Shown piece by piece: positions 39,567 through 50,764 of a stretch of 64,000 nt of DNA. The notes under the pieces are model-generated. The model searched no databases, was not told where the DNA came from, and saw only the letters and a program-made list of their open reading frames with translations. Position numbers and translations under genes: made by a program. Numbering within the stretch: position 1 is the stretch's first letter; each line of letters starts with the position of its first letter. This stretch comes from Flaccisagitta enflata. Taxonomy: Eukaryota > Chaetognatha > Sagittoidea > Aphragmophora. The DNA lies in contig OZ231128.1 of the NCBI GenBank assembly GCA_965153355.1, forward strand, positions 28,706,001 through 28,770,000. Reading direction: 5' to 3'.

Positions 39567-39900
39567 AAAACAAGGCCAAGTTAAGGCCAATAAGTGCGCC
39601 TCGCTTGATTAAGAACTTGTGAATGAACGTTTTTGCTGAATGAATGAATGAATGAATGAATGAATGAATGAATGAATGAATGAATGAATGAATGAATGAA
39701 TGAATGAATGAATGAATGAATGAATGGATGGATGAAAATGAATGTGGTAAGGCATGAAAGGTGATAGGATTGCAGAAACACGTCAGAATGAGCCGTTTTG
39801 CGCATTTCAACCGTTTGCGTTACCAACCGACCGACCGACCAACCAACCGACCGACCAACGGACATGACCTCTTATAGAAGGGCGAGGACGCACTTAAAAA
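39567..39900 (+). mobile_element. HTE, GTGC subtype, with (GAAT)n body
   Basis: AACAAGGCCAAGTTAAGGCC and AATAAGTGCGCC at the 5' side; a (GAAT)n array of about 21 units at 39640-39724; CCGACC/CCAACC tract; ACATGACCTCTTATAGAA; then a stem AAGGGCG/CGCACTT and AAAAAGG. The body shows a pure microsatellite in the place that minisatellites occupy in other copies. Confidence 0.75.
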
Positions 39901-40112
39901 GGCAACACATGCATGAGCGCAATAAAGGCAAGAAAGGTAAAATAGACGATGAAGACAATAAAGACAACCAAAATAGGAAAGCAACAAAGATAACAATGTT
40001 GAAATAGATCATGAAGGTTTAGAAGGTAATGAAGGTACCAAATGAATCTAAAAAAAGTGACTAAGAAAATGCGTTGTTAAGTCAGTGATGCAAACAAAAA
40101 TGCCGTAGAGGC

Positions 40113-40286
40113 AAACAAGGACGGATACTCGGCAATCCAGTCGCGGACGTTTGGCCAGGAGCAGTAACGCGGAAACCACTTGAAAATTCAAAAATGCTAC
40201 GGACGGACGGACGGACCGACGGACCGACGGACCGACGGACCGACCGACACGGCAAGGTGTAGAGTCGCGTTTCCGCTACTAAAAAT
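40113..40286 (+). mobile_element. HTE, complete short copy
   Basis: AAACAAGGACGGATACTCGG, CAATCCAGTCGCGGACG, TTGGCCAGGAGCAGTAACG, a CGGACGGACCGACGGACC tract, ACACGGCAAGGTGTAGAG, then a partly decayed stem AGTCGCG/CGCTACT before AAAAATAC. Confidence 0.8.
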
Positions 40287-40729
40287 ACAATGAAAAAATT
40301 AGAGGTGATATGAGAAGTCAAAACAAAAAGTTTAGACAAAAACATGTAATAATTGCGAATGTAAAATCAGCGAGCACATATACAATAAAGGGAAAAGATT
40401 CAACAAATATCATGGAGGACAGGAACTTCTGAATTACGAGGTATTCAGGCCGTGTCAATCCCACGCACCGTCATTTCAACATACGGGCTTGCCCATGGGC
40501 GTAGGGCCCGAAAAAGCTATGGGACGCCCTCTTGCCGATCTAAGATCCCACCCATCCACGACTAATACTACTCGACTTATTAAAAAAGCTGCACTTTTAA
40601 AAGGCAAATTGTCATATTGAATTAAAAAGTAACTAATCAAAATCTTAGACCGTTAGAAAGCTCTTGATAAGATCTTTCATTTGGCCGGTTGGAATTTGGC
40701 TCCAATCTGGAAATTCGAGCTTTATTCAT

Positions 40730-41390
40730 TTAAAAATGACATAAGGAGGAATAAAAACATTGCCATTACTATCTTGGAAAAAATAAAAGTCCCGCACGTT
40801 TTGACACATTACGGCCCTCATATGAAGAATTCGATAGGAAAATTGGTGACCGTTTTGAAGATATTGAACAGAGCTATTGATTGCCGCCAAGCAGAACCTT
40901 GTAGCTCAATTCGTTTAGATTTTATACCCAAAAGAGTAAAAATGTCGATTCCTAGAAATGGACAAAAAAATCTGCGCATAACGTCAACTGAGAAAAAAAA
41001 TGTTGTTACCCCCCTTAAAGTTGACCAATTTAGACGAAATTTTCACTGGAGGTACTTCACATCATGGACTACCTCCATGTAAAATTTTATCCAAATCAGA
41101 GCACTGTAAGTACTGAAAAAAACTTTTTTCCTTTTACTTGCTCCAAGTCTGGAGGCAGGTGACGCCGGAATACCTCGAATCGCTCTACCAAAGCATGCCG
41201 CGGCGGATGCAAGCAGTTGTTGACGTCCAAGGAGGCCATACTAAATACTAGTCATGCAAACATAGACGTTTTCCAATGAAATGTGCAATAAATTGAATTC
41301 TTCTTTCAACCGGGACTTTTATTTTTTCCAAGATAGTATCAGTTTACAATCCTATTTAAAAATGAGCATTTTTACAAATTAGAAGATAAC
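40730..41390 (+). mobile_element. Tc1-like element remnant
   Basis: Inverted segments at 40766-40798 (ACTATCTTGGAAAAAATAAA) and 41311-41343 (TTTATTTTTTCCAAGATAGT) enclose the 3' tip of a Tc1-type transposase frame at 41150. Terminal domains resembling the spacer at 6091-6854 extend right to about 41460. The central transposase region is absent. Confidence 0.6.
41150..41251 (+). pseudogene. Tc1 family transposase, C-terminal fragment
   Basis: Thirty-three codons plus a TAG stop encode the usual end of a Tc1 DD34E transposase: a tryptophan, then TPEYLESLYQSMPRR, MQAVV and finally GGHTKY. In Tc1 elements this segment closes the catalytic domain. The DDE residues and helix-turn-helix domains are missing upstream, where the sequence is replaced by inverted-repeat DNA, so the copy is dead. 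The match is to family knowledge of the conserved SMPRR and GGHTKY signature. Confidence 0.85.
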
Positions 41391-41675
41391 TTTTGATAGC
41401 TCTGGCTCCTAAACCGTTTGAGATACAGATCTGGGATTGGTCTAGAAGGAAAACAAATTTGAAAATCTTTAAAATCACTTCTACAGATAAATGTTCAAAT
41501 GATTTTTTTTTTCTCATTCATCAACTCAACAAGTACCCCGGGGGTACAACGATGCGTCCACATGCTCCTTAACTTGTTAAGAATGATGCAATATTGCATC
41601 AATCATGTGAAATGATGCAATGACTTAATATTTTGCGTGATTTTCCTTGAGTTTTCACCATATATGACTCGTGCT

Positions 41676-41758
41676 CACCAACGGACCGACCGACGGAGGG
41701 ACGGACGGACGGACGGACAAAGCCTCTTATAGAGATACGTGGACGCATCTAAAAAAGG
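41676..41758 (+). mobile_element. HTE 3' module
   Basis: ACCAACGGACCGACCGACGG, GGAC repeats, AAAGCCTCTTATAGAG, then a stem AGATACG/CGCATCT and an A-run. Confidence 0.65.
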
Positions 41759-41782
41759 GTGCAGCTTTTTTGTTCAAGATCA

Positions 41783-41984
41783 AGACGCGTGCACGCGACT
41801 CTACACCCCGCTTTGTCCGTCCGTCGGTTGGTCGGTCGGTTGGTCGGTTGGTCGGTCCCCATTTTACTTTTTTTATCAATTTTAGTCATTTTTAGTCATT
41901 TTAGGGTGTGCTAAGTCATTCTAAGTCATTCTAAGTCAATCTGTGAATCTCACACGCGACTTATAGGTGTTGGCCTTGTTTTTT
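41783..41984 (-). mobile_element. HTE, complete copy
   Basis: Minus strand: AACAAGGCCAACACCTATAA and GTCGCGTGTGAG, a short body of GACTTAGAAT and ATGACTAAAA units, then GTAAAATGGGGACCGACC, an AACC/GACC tract, AAAGCGGGGTGTAGAG, and a stem of AGTCGCGTGCACGCG type. Its 5' end matches the 23607 element, while its internal array matches that of the 4613-6090 repeat. Confidence 0.8.
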
Positions 41985-41999
41985 TTCAATCGAGTGGTA

Positions 42000-44195
42000 A
42001 AAATTCACAACTTTTTCACATGGAGGAAATAACTAGGGGAATCAGAATGAGCAGGCCAGTTTTGACTTAATCAGAGGGTTCTTTGGGATGGGACATCAAA
42101 ATAAATCTTTTTAAACCAATCCTAATTTCAGTTGACTTATAAAATGTTAAAGATCTAAGCTAGTTGCTCTTTTCAGTTACTATGTTTATGTCTCTCAAAG
42201 TTTAACTCGTGACTTGATTTTATCAAGACTTAGTTGTTCAAAGCTCGAACATATTGCATTATATCGGATTTTTTTAAAAATCAGCTCAATTTGTCTAATT
42301 TTTTATAGATTTCCCTAAGCTGAAATAGTTATATAAATTAATCTTTGATGTTGAGGAAAACTCAAAATAGCCATAAAACCTGTAGAAATATATAATAGAA
42401 TATGTTAGAACTTTGACAAACTTCAACTTCAAAATATAAAGTTAGAGACGTAAACACTCAATCAAAAAAAAATCTTTAATTAGCTTAGATCTCAAACATA
42501 TCATGAATCTAATAAAATTAAGACACTTAGAATCTACCCGCCAGTCTTGGTTGGCTTTGCTCCCATGGTACAGTAGGACTAAGATCAGCAACAACAATTT
42601 GGGACGTTCGAGCACGTCTCAGATATTCCTTGAATTCAGTAGATTGTAGATATGAAGTGACGGATTATGCCTCATGTTATGGGAGGAACTCATCAGGGAA
42701 ACTGCGTTGACCACATGGCTGTATGGGAGGCCACGTCCAGTATGTCCATGGACATGGTAAAAGTTGGTCTTAAAATCAAGTCGGTCTTGGATTGTGAGAT
42801 TTACTACAAGTGAATTTAAAACTTCTTTGAAGACTTCTAAGGAATTAAATTTCAGACTGTTTAAGAAATAACAAAAAAAATGCCTTATAATGAAAGATCC
42901 ATATTCATTAATAATGCAAAACGTAGAATTTTCAGCATTTCCAAAGTTGGTTTGGAGCAGCCATACATCCATGGTTGACCATATCGCCCATAATCCAAAA
43001 TTGTTGATCCTTCTTCATTTATTTCATCGTGTATTTCTGTGGACTCAAACATTCGATTGGAGGTTGTCAGTTTGGAGAACATCCCACGTTATTTTCCGGG
43101 GAAAAATACGGACGTGGTTCGACAATTTCAGAAAGATTTGCGACAGCACACATAGCCTCGCCTGCATTTTACATGCAACATGTTACATTTTCATGTAGAC
43201 TGTAGTCAGGATAAAAACTCACGAAATTCCTTTTTAAAGAAACATGACAGAGGTGGGAGGGTAGTCGATTTCAAGGCAATTTGTGGCTGGAATCGTACTA
43301 ACGGAGCCGAGCTGGAGTATATTCACATGAGGCTGCACTTGTTCTGATAGCGAATTCACATGTGACTAGTCATATCGCACGTTTATCGAGCAGCCTACAC
43401 AACTTCCCAAGAAAACTTGGTAACAAAACTACACGCGGTGATTTTTCGCTTCCTCTCCTCTGATGTTACAATTGGTGGCATGTTCCCAACTCCACGTGAC
43501 ACTGTGCAATTTTGTATGCATATAATGTGTGTATTTGACATGTAGTGTACATTTGTGCGACAATTTGAAGAGGAGGCAAATGAAGAAAGGACTTTCTCCA
43601 CTGTCGAGGACTCGTGGTGTTTAGTAATATGGCCAGTATCCGCATTCCCTTCTATTTCCTTCGGAATGGGCGAGAGAGTATTTTACAATGGCAATTCATT
43701 GGAAAAGGCTTTCTGATGATGATGAACTCTTTCATTATATATACATCTCGTGTGTATGCAAGGTCGTTTTATTATTCTTTTCTGGATGAAGAGATCCTCG
43801 AAATTCATTAGTTGATCCTTTATGAGATCCCCATCAAGATCGTGGCGAGATTTTTACTTCAAAGTTCAAACGTGTGCGATTAGGGAAAAAAAGAACAACA
43901 GTAAGACAAAATTCAGAGAGAGTGAACGTAAATACAAATGTGTACACTATGAAAACAATCCAAAGGATACATATATCCTAATTGTTTTTCAAAAGAAAAA
44001 TGTTTTAGTTTAAAACAATTCGCATTGAAATTGAAAAAAAAAAGATAAAAATAAAAGCGAAAGAACAGTTGAAAAAGTTTTTCGAAAGGCGCGCTTGCAA
44101 AACAACCGCCCGGCCTGAATGAGCAGCGATTCAGCTGGACGCGCGTGTGTGCGCACGCAATAATACACGCTCATTCACACACGCAAACACACACA
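42000..44195. other. AT-rich DNA without a defined gene
   Basis: Two overlapping minus-strand frames in different phases (42619-42972 and 42885-43082) have varied amino acid composition and could be a decayed coding region, but I cannot assign a family. The rest shows nothing definable. Confidence 0.4.
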
Positions 44196-44199
44196 CATT

Positions 44200-44201
<2 letters not shown>

Positions 44202-44236
<35 letters not shown>
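44202..44236. repeat. (GA)n microsatellite
   Basis: A short GA tract flanked by CACACACGCAAACACACACA on both sides, an imperfect direct duplication. Confidence 0.95.
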
Positions 44237-44237
<1 letters not shown>

Positions 44238-44326
44238 CACACACACGCAAACACACACACATAAAAATGAAGATAGAAAGAGAAAATGGGAAATGTAGAA
44301 GGTGGTGATGATCGAAAGAGATCATG

Positions 44327-44436
<110 letters not shown>

Positions 44437-44537
44437 CAAATTAAAAATGACTCTTCATGCAACGGGCAGCGAGATTTGGGTTGCGCGCAAGGAGAAGGAG
44501 TCGGGGAGGGCACAGGGATGAGCATGAACTCATGGGC

Positions 44538-44573
<36 letters not shown>

Positions 44574-45153
44574 GAGACAACAACATGACAAACTTAAGAC
44601 ACAGACAAAATAACAGACAGACAGCAACACAGGATGACCACAGTCTTACCAAGTTACTTGAACTATTCATACATGTCAAAAATTTATTTTTATTTATTTT
44701 TTTATTTTTTTAGTCTTTTTTTTTTGCATAATTCATATCAAAACATTTTCTTGATTGCCAAAGAAAGCAGATTAGGGCGCCTAGCATCAAAGCACTTTTT
44801 GACATGCATATTTTGCATAATGAAGAAATCAAATAAATGGGATGAAATCCATGGTCAGAATGAAATAGATGGGATGAAATCCATGGTCATGTTGAAGTGT
44901 TTTGAATTTTTCCACAAGATGGAACAGAGTTTATAGTTCTTCATCATTCAGAAGCTGTATCAATTCAAAGTTGTTTAGTTAGAAATGCTGGAAACCACGA
45001 AGGAGATTTTTTAGCTGTTGTTTGAAGTTTTAAAGCTATGATGTTATGAGACGGCTCAAATGATAGGATTTTTGAAACTCTTCAAAACCGTCAAGAATTT
45101 TTACGGCTTTTCTTTATAAGTCACTGAAAAATCAATCAAAAAACCTCCTTTTT

Positions 45154-45735
45154 GGGCAGCGGCCCCAAAGAGCCGATGTCCTGTAGGACACAGGGGTGAA
45201 TTTCCAGACGTCCGTCCGTCCGTCCCCCCCTAAAGCTTCTGAGTTTCAAATTCCATTGAATAACATGGAAAATTGAAGAAATGCAAAATTCTCATTGAAT
45301 AACATGGAAAATTGACAAAAAATGCAAAAATGCAAAATTCTCATTGAATAACATGGAAAATTGACAAAAAATGCAAAAATGCGAGATTCCCATTGAATGA
45401 AATGGGAAATTTACCAGAAGTTAAAAATATGTGAAATCCCTACTAAATAACATGGAAAATTGATAAAATTATGAAATAAATGCAGAATTCAGATCCGATA
45501 GCATGGAAAATTAACAAAAACATTGAAAAAATGCAATGTTCTCATTGAATAACATGGAAAATAGCCCCAAAGCCCAAAGGCCTTCTCAGGACGTCTGGAA
45601 ATTCACCCGTGTCCTACAGGACAGCGCGCTGCAGCGGCCCCAAAGGGCCGCTGTCCTGCTTTCACCCCACTTCTTCAGCTGATCACTCCAAGCAGGGCAT
45701 CGGGCACTGCTGACCATGTGCGATCCTTGGATGAC
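45154..45735. mobile_element. FAE copy E
   Basis: The left arm is GGGCAGCGGCCCCAAAGAGC, TGTCCTGTAGGACACAGGGG and a CCGT tract. The core is five or six copies of a unit of about 50-60 bp containing CATTGAATAACATGGAAAAT. The right arm is GGACGTCTGGAAATTCACCC, GTGTCCTACAGGAC, GCGGCCCCAAAGGGCCGC, and a CTCCAAGCAGGGCATCGGGC block with CTGACCATG at the end. It is the most complete copy, with both arms and matching outer blocks. The core units match FAE copy A in opposite orientation. Confidence 0.85.
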
Positions 45736-45837
45736 TAGTTTCTTTTATTTTTTTGGGCCATTGTAAGATACAAAAAAAGTAAAAGCTTGAAAAAATAACA
45801 TTTTATACTTGCGCTTGTTACATGCTGATTTTTGCTT

Positions 45838-45880
45838 CTCTTGGGTTTGATATAACGGGATATAGCAGCATCTGAATTTA
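45838..45880. mobile_element. pogo-type terminal fragment
   Basis: CTCTTGGGTTTGATATAACG matches the right ends of pogo-like MITEs in this window. No partner end was found. Confidence 0.35.
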
Positions 45881-45905
45881 TACGGTTTGTATGTTTTTAG
45901 GCTTG

Positions 45906-46209
45906 TTTTTAGTCGCGGACACGCGACTCTACACCTTGCTATGTCGGTCGGTCGAACGGTCCGTCCATCCATCGGTCCATCCGTCATATTTTTGAATCAC
46001 CGTTGTTTTTATCTTTTTTAAAAGGTTTTAAATCAGTTTGAGTCGCGTATGTGTGAATTTTTTTGTTGGTTAGTTGGTTGGTCTTTTAATCATAGTCTTT
46101 TTTTGTATTTCTTCCAGTGCTTTAGGTCATCGTAGGTGTGAAATACTGTTGTACTGTGGTTTTGTTGTACTGTAGTACTGCCCCTGCCCAACCCTCTTGG
46201 GCTTGTTTA
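45906..46209 (-). mobile_element. HTE, complete copy
   Basis: Minus strand: AAACAAGCCCAAGAGGGTTG, GGCAGGGGCAGTACTACAG, a body with ACCAACTAACCAAC and ACTCAAACTG words, a GGAC/CCGACC tract, AGCAAGGTGTAGAG, and a perfect 7-bp stem AGTCGCG-TGTC-CGCGACT followed by AAAAA. Confidence 0.8.
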
Positions 46210-46457
46210 AGATAAAACATCGTTGAAGTTTAGATTAACAATCCTGTTTTTTTTTCAAAGCAGACAGCGACCCAGAGATAGACAGACTGTAAGACAGAAA
46301 CATGATGGAAAACAGAAACAGAGACAGAGACAGACAGAGAGAGCAAGAAGAGATAAACAGACTGAAAGACACAAACATTGTGAAGATCAAGGAATGCAAT
46401 CAAGTCCCGAGGGGATTTCAGGAAGGTGGTTGTATTTACAGAAGATGTTTAAAAAAG

Positions 46458-46459
<2 letters not shown>

Positions 46460-46546
<87 letters not shown>
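46460..46546. repeat. (GA)n microsatellite
   Basis: About 43 GA units. Confidence 0.99.
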
Positions 46547-46550
<4 letters not shown>

Positions 46551-46701
46551 AGGACAGATAGACAGAGAATACCAGTGAGTTAAAATTGCGATAACAATGG
46601 GTACAATATGTACACGCGTAAGCACACCCGTGAAACATCCAACCCCGGTTTACAATCATTGCGGACGGGTGGGTCACACACCACACACACACACACACAC
46701 A

Positions 46702-46781
46702 CAACAAACAAACAAACAAACAAACAAACAAACAAACAAACAAACAAACAAACAAACAAACAAACAAACAAACAAACAAAC
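46702..46781. repeat. (CAAA)n microsatellite
   Basis: About 19 CAAA units following a short CA run. Confidence 0.99.
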
Positions 46782-46799
46782 ACAATCATATTGCCTGGT

Positions 46800-47786
46800 A
46801 TTTACCACTTTTCTCCCCATCACCGTTCATTCACCATGATTAAGAAATGATGCATATTGAAGATAGAAATACTTAGGACGGGAATAGAATTAGAAAGTAT
46901 AAGTATATGTAGATGTGTATTGGGCTGTTTTCGAGAAACGGTGGGCCAACTACAGTACGATGGGAGCAATAAGAACAGTAGAAAGAGGGCCCTCTATATT
47001 CTCACTGTTTAAAGGAAGAATAGGGAAGTATGATGTAAATTTTTTTTCTTATCAAACTCCCCATTATGGGTATCAATTGATGCAGAATTGTAAGGGCTTT
47101 CATTTGATACCCCACAGCACCTATTATATTTCATATTGCAAGTTATTTCACATCAAAGAGTGATAGCCATAGTCTAGATAAATCTGTCACTTGCCTCATC
47201 CTTGATGTTTTTCATGTTTTTTGCATAGAAAGGGGTCTTTTTTGTCTTAAACTATGAAAAGAATCATTTTCACACTCACAAAGGCTGTATTTTGTTATTT
47301 TATACTGAAATAATGTCAAAATCAACCACAGGGCAATGGAAATGATGTATGCCAAATAGCAGTGATTTTTAAGTATTTGCATAATCAAATCATATCATTT
47401 TTGCAAGTAGGCAAATTTAAAGGCAAAGTTTGTGTGATGAAATGTAAACATGACTGACTCAGCGTGTTGCAAAGGGGGTGTAGTGAGTGTCATTACCCTT
47501 TAGCTGGCTATCTTGACATGATTTATCGTTTTGTTTTGAACATGTGATTATAAGTTGGCATTCGCTAGTTGTGTGGCCTAGGAGAATGTCAATACCATGT
47601 TTAGTTAGTATCATCTCACTATCCATTTTGAATAGAGCATGAAATTTAGCTTTAGAGGGGGTTTGGGAGGTGTCTAAACTGCCTCTACTTTTGGCACCTC
47701 CTTACCTCATATTTTATGCAAGTGTGTAGTATAAATGACTTAGTTGTCCTGGTGGCTTTTGATTTGATTTGAAGGAATATTTTTTT
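46800..47786. other. Unique AT-rich DNA
   Basis: No tandem repeat, inverted terminal repeat or credible coding frame seen. Confidence 0.5.
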
Positions 47787-47794
47787 GTCAGTTG

Positions 47795-48113
47795 CAGGCG
47801 TGTATAATGTTGAGTATTACCCCCCTGGTGGGAGGGGGGGAATAAAATCAAATGGTTTGGAGATGAGGAAGAAAATCAAAAGCTTAGAAAAAAAAAACAA
47901 TTTTTGAAGATTTACCACTTTGGGCAGTACCAAAAGGTAAAATGTAATTACTACAACACAATTTAACACTATTAAAACCTAAGATTTACTGTTTAATAGC
48001 TTTGAGGGTAAAGAAATCAAAGATTTTGTAACGCGACGCGATGCGGGGAAGAAAATCAAATGCGGGGAGGGGGGGGAATAAAATCAAACGCCACTCAATT
48101 TTATACACCCCTG
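47795..48113 (-). mobile_element. hAT-like MITE, copy 2 (319 bp)
   Basis: It begins CAGGCGTGTATAATGTTGAG and ends, reversed, CAGGGGTGTATAAAATTGAG. A perfect 8-bp direct repeat, GTCAGTTG, lies at 47787-47794 and 48114-48121. It shares GGGGAAGAAAATCAAA blocks, G-runs and CGCGACGCG with the inverted copy at 1893-2165. It is longer than copy 1 because of extra internal sequence. Confidence 0.88.
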
Positions 48114-48121
48114 GTCAGTTG

Positions 48122-48950
48122 CTATGCAATGTTAGGTCAATTGATTTGTTTGTTGGTTGGTTGCTTTTTTGGTAAGTTGGTCACTCCATAAAGCGGCTGC
48201 GTTAGCTTTTGGGCCCTCCACACTTCATATATGTGTATTCTTTGTGTCTGTACCTTGAACGTCTGAGATAATGTTGAGGATTCCTAGAATAATCCTTGGA
48301 CAACACTAGGACAAGTATAGGACAACTAGAGGTCAACCCTAGGACATTTTAGGTAAGGATTGAGTTTTCAGTGTGACAGGTATGGGACAACCTGCACACA
48401 ACTGTAATAGAAACCTATACAAATCTATAACAATTTTTGGACACTAAAATACAAATTTATTATTTAAATGGGCTAACTTCATGGAATTACAGCGTTATTC
48501 AGGATTAATTGAAAATTTTTCTGAAGATAGATTTGCAATCAGCATTGTCATATTGTTCAATCCCCAAGAGTACAGCCGAGTACAGGCTCTTTTGTTCGCA
48601 TAATTAAAGTTTCTATCATGGTATTCTTAATCCTGAATTAATGAAGATTTTTAATGCGACAAAAACCGGTCAATCTTGTTATTTTGGGTCTTATGATGCT
48701 GAACCAACTCAGTATAATCACTATTTAAGCATTTATAACAATAAAATTAAAAAATATAAGCACATAAAAAATTTCAGTCAATTTTTTTCCATGATGCTTC
48801 ATCCCTGAAACAGCTGAGCAAACGTTCCTACTTCGGAAGAACCTAAAACTTTGGTTTTTCTAAAAGCAGATGGTCCAAGGTATTGAGTGAACACAAAATT
48901 TCAAACCAAGTGATTCATAAGAAAACCGCCAATTGATATCTCTTAATTGC
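48122..48950. other. Unique AT-rich DNA
   Basis: A few AGGACAA-like words at 48295-48400. Otherwise nothing definable. Confidence 0.5.
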
Positions 48951-48952
48951 AT

Positions 48953-49060
48953 GTGGCGCAGTAAGCCAGTAGCTCTGTTGATAGAGTGACGAATCTGAAA
49001 AAGTCAATCTCTTTCTTCATTGTCACAGGTTCAAATCCCCAGTGGTGCTGCACTTTTTTT
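48953..49060 (+). pseudogene. tRNA-like sequence with A and B boxes
   Basis: TAGCTCTGTTGATAGAGTG (48970-48988) fits the tRNA D-arm/A box, and GGTTCAAATCC (49028-49038) is a perfect B box. GTGGCGCA at the start and TGCTGCAC near the end could form an imperfect acceptor stem, and a T7 run follows as a Pol III terminator. The anticodon arm is weak; if it folds, the loop would show CTG (Gln). The spacing between boxes is too long for a standard tRNA. A tRNA pseudogene or the head of a tRNA-derived SINE fits best. Confidence 0.6.
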
Positions 49061-49930
49061 CTTTTTGGTCAACAGTTAGAGCTAGAGGAATAAAACTATA
49101 TTCTCTCAAAGCTCTTGCTCATCAGCTTTCAGAAAAACCATAATTGAAGCTACTTCATTAGAATAATGAAGCAAGAAATGACCCTCCATCTGAGGTTCTC
49201 ATTGCTCCTATAGTACTGTATATGAATTAAGTTCACACTCTGTGACACCGATTTCATACTGATTTAAGTTTAAGAATCATAAAACACTATTTTTATGGAT
49301 TATCATGTAAAACAAAAGTACAGTGGACTACTGTGTATTGGCACCTGATTTAACAGCATTTCTGATTTAGCAACCATGATACCCAGGTTCCAAAACTTTA
49401 CAGATTTTTACAATGTTTGTTTTCCCTGATTTAACAACACCTGATTTAGCTGCCAAACCTGATTTACAAGCGCTATTTTTTTGTCCTATTAAAAAATTTA
49501 CACCTAATTCAAAGACATCAATACATAATTTGATCAAATTGTTAACAATTTTTTTCATAATATTCCATCATTTAGCAAACATCTAATATCATGAAATACA
49601 AGAAAATTTGCATTAAAAAATCCTACAAATATATAGAATAAGAGCAAAAAAAGATACATAAATACCAAAATAAACATCTGTAGCTATTTTTGTTCAGAAA
49701 GATTTGAATCAAAATAATTTTTCTTTAAATATTGTAGCATCCTTTTACTTCACTAAATTGTTTTAATATCCTATAGACATTGATGCTTCACGAATATGGT
49801 CTGTCAGAGGCTATATCTGTAAATCTGTCACTGTCACACAATAGCACAAATACCTACCGTAACGAATAACCACCACAATTCATGTGTTCATATGATATAA
49901 AAAGATTAGTTATTCAATTTAACAACATTC
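49061..49930. other. AT-rich DNA with ACCTGATTTAACA words
   Basis: From TA-CAGTGGACTACTGTG at 49319 the sequence repeats CTGATTTAAC/CTGATTTAGC words to about 49475. This may be a pogo-type left end, but no right end was found. Confidence 0.35.
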
Positions 49931-49935
49931 GGATT

Positions 49936-50314
49936 AAACAAGGCCGGACACACGTGGTGGGCAGGGGCTGTAATTGAGGTCAATGCATCATTTGGGCAGG
50001 AGCAGTGAGGCCAGAGACCGCAAAAAAACAAAAAAAGTAAAGTGTGACGGACGGATGGATGGATGGACGGACGGATGGACGGACAGACGGACGGACAGAC
50101 GGACGGACAGACGGACAGACGGACAGACGGACGGACAGACGGACAGACGGATGGATGGACAGGCAGATGGACGAAGGGACAGACTTACGGACGGACGGAC
50201 GGACAGACAGACGGACGGACGGATGGACGGACGGACAAACGGACGGATGGACGGACGGACGGACGGACGGACTGTCAAAGCGGGGTGTAGAGTCACGTAG
50301 CACGCAACTAAAAA
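49936..50314 (+). mobile_element. HTE with large GGAC tract
   Basis: AAACAAGGCCGGACACACGT, GGTGGGCAGGGGCTG, GGGCAGGAGCAGTGAGGCC and AAAAAAAGTAAAGTGTGACG are followed by about 225 bp of GGAC, AGAC and GGAT tetranucleotides. Then come AAAGCGGGGTGTAGAG and a stem of AGTCACG/CACGCAACT type before AAAAA. The central tract alone makes up over half the copy. Confidence 0.85.
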
Positions 50315-50604
50315 CTAAACTTCCCCAGTCCCTTCAAGACCATTACATCGGATTTCCTTTGTATTTATTGCCTATCTCTTAATACATCACCACCAATCAA
50401 GACAAAATCAATGTCACAGGGCGCCTCATAATTGATTCAGTTGGCCAGCCTTTTCCCGAAATTGGCCATTCCATAAGTGGTCAGAGGGAGTTGGGTGAAG
50501 TGAGTAATTGCGTTATTTGTGTAGGATGTGGTTCGCTTTGAAGGCTGCGCTGCCAAACTTTACTCTGGATTCGTGAAGAGACATAAAAGGGAAGGACAGA
50601 GATA

Positions 50605-50657
50605 AATGAATGAATGAATGAATGAATGAATGAATGAATGGATGAATGAATGAATGT
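50605..50657. repeat. (GAAT)n microsatellite
   Basis: About 13 GAAT units with one GGAT step. Confidence 0.97.
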
Positions 50658-50764
50658 ACGACTGAGTAAAAATGAATGAGAGGTAAAGGGTACATGAAGA
50701 CTTCCAATTCGGAAGTTTCCGCGGTTGTAACATTGCGAAAAACTCCTCAAACCAAAGATATGAC

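Noticed and set aside
40681-41082. 133-codon plus-strand frame before the Tc1 fragment
   Set aside because: It lies across an inverted-repeat arm and does not resemble a transposase.
42619-43082. Two overlapping frames as a DDE transposase remnant
   Set aside because: A weak resemblance of short words (HVVN, QPWMYG) to IS1595/Merlin-type enzymes could not be supported by aligned catalytic residues.
48953-49060. A functional tRNA-Gln
   Set aside because: The acceptor and anticodon stems are poorly paired and the length is abnormal, despite good A and B boxes.
49974-50382. Frames rich in Asp-Gly-Arg-Thr or Pro-Ser-Val-Arg
   Set aside because: Product of the GGAC/AGAC tetranucleotide tract.
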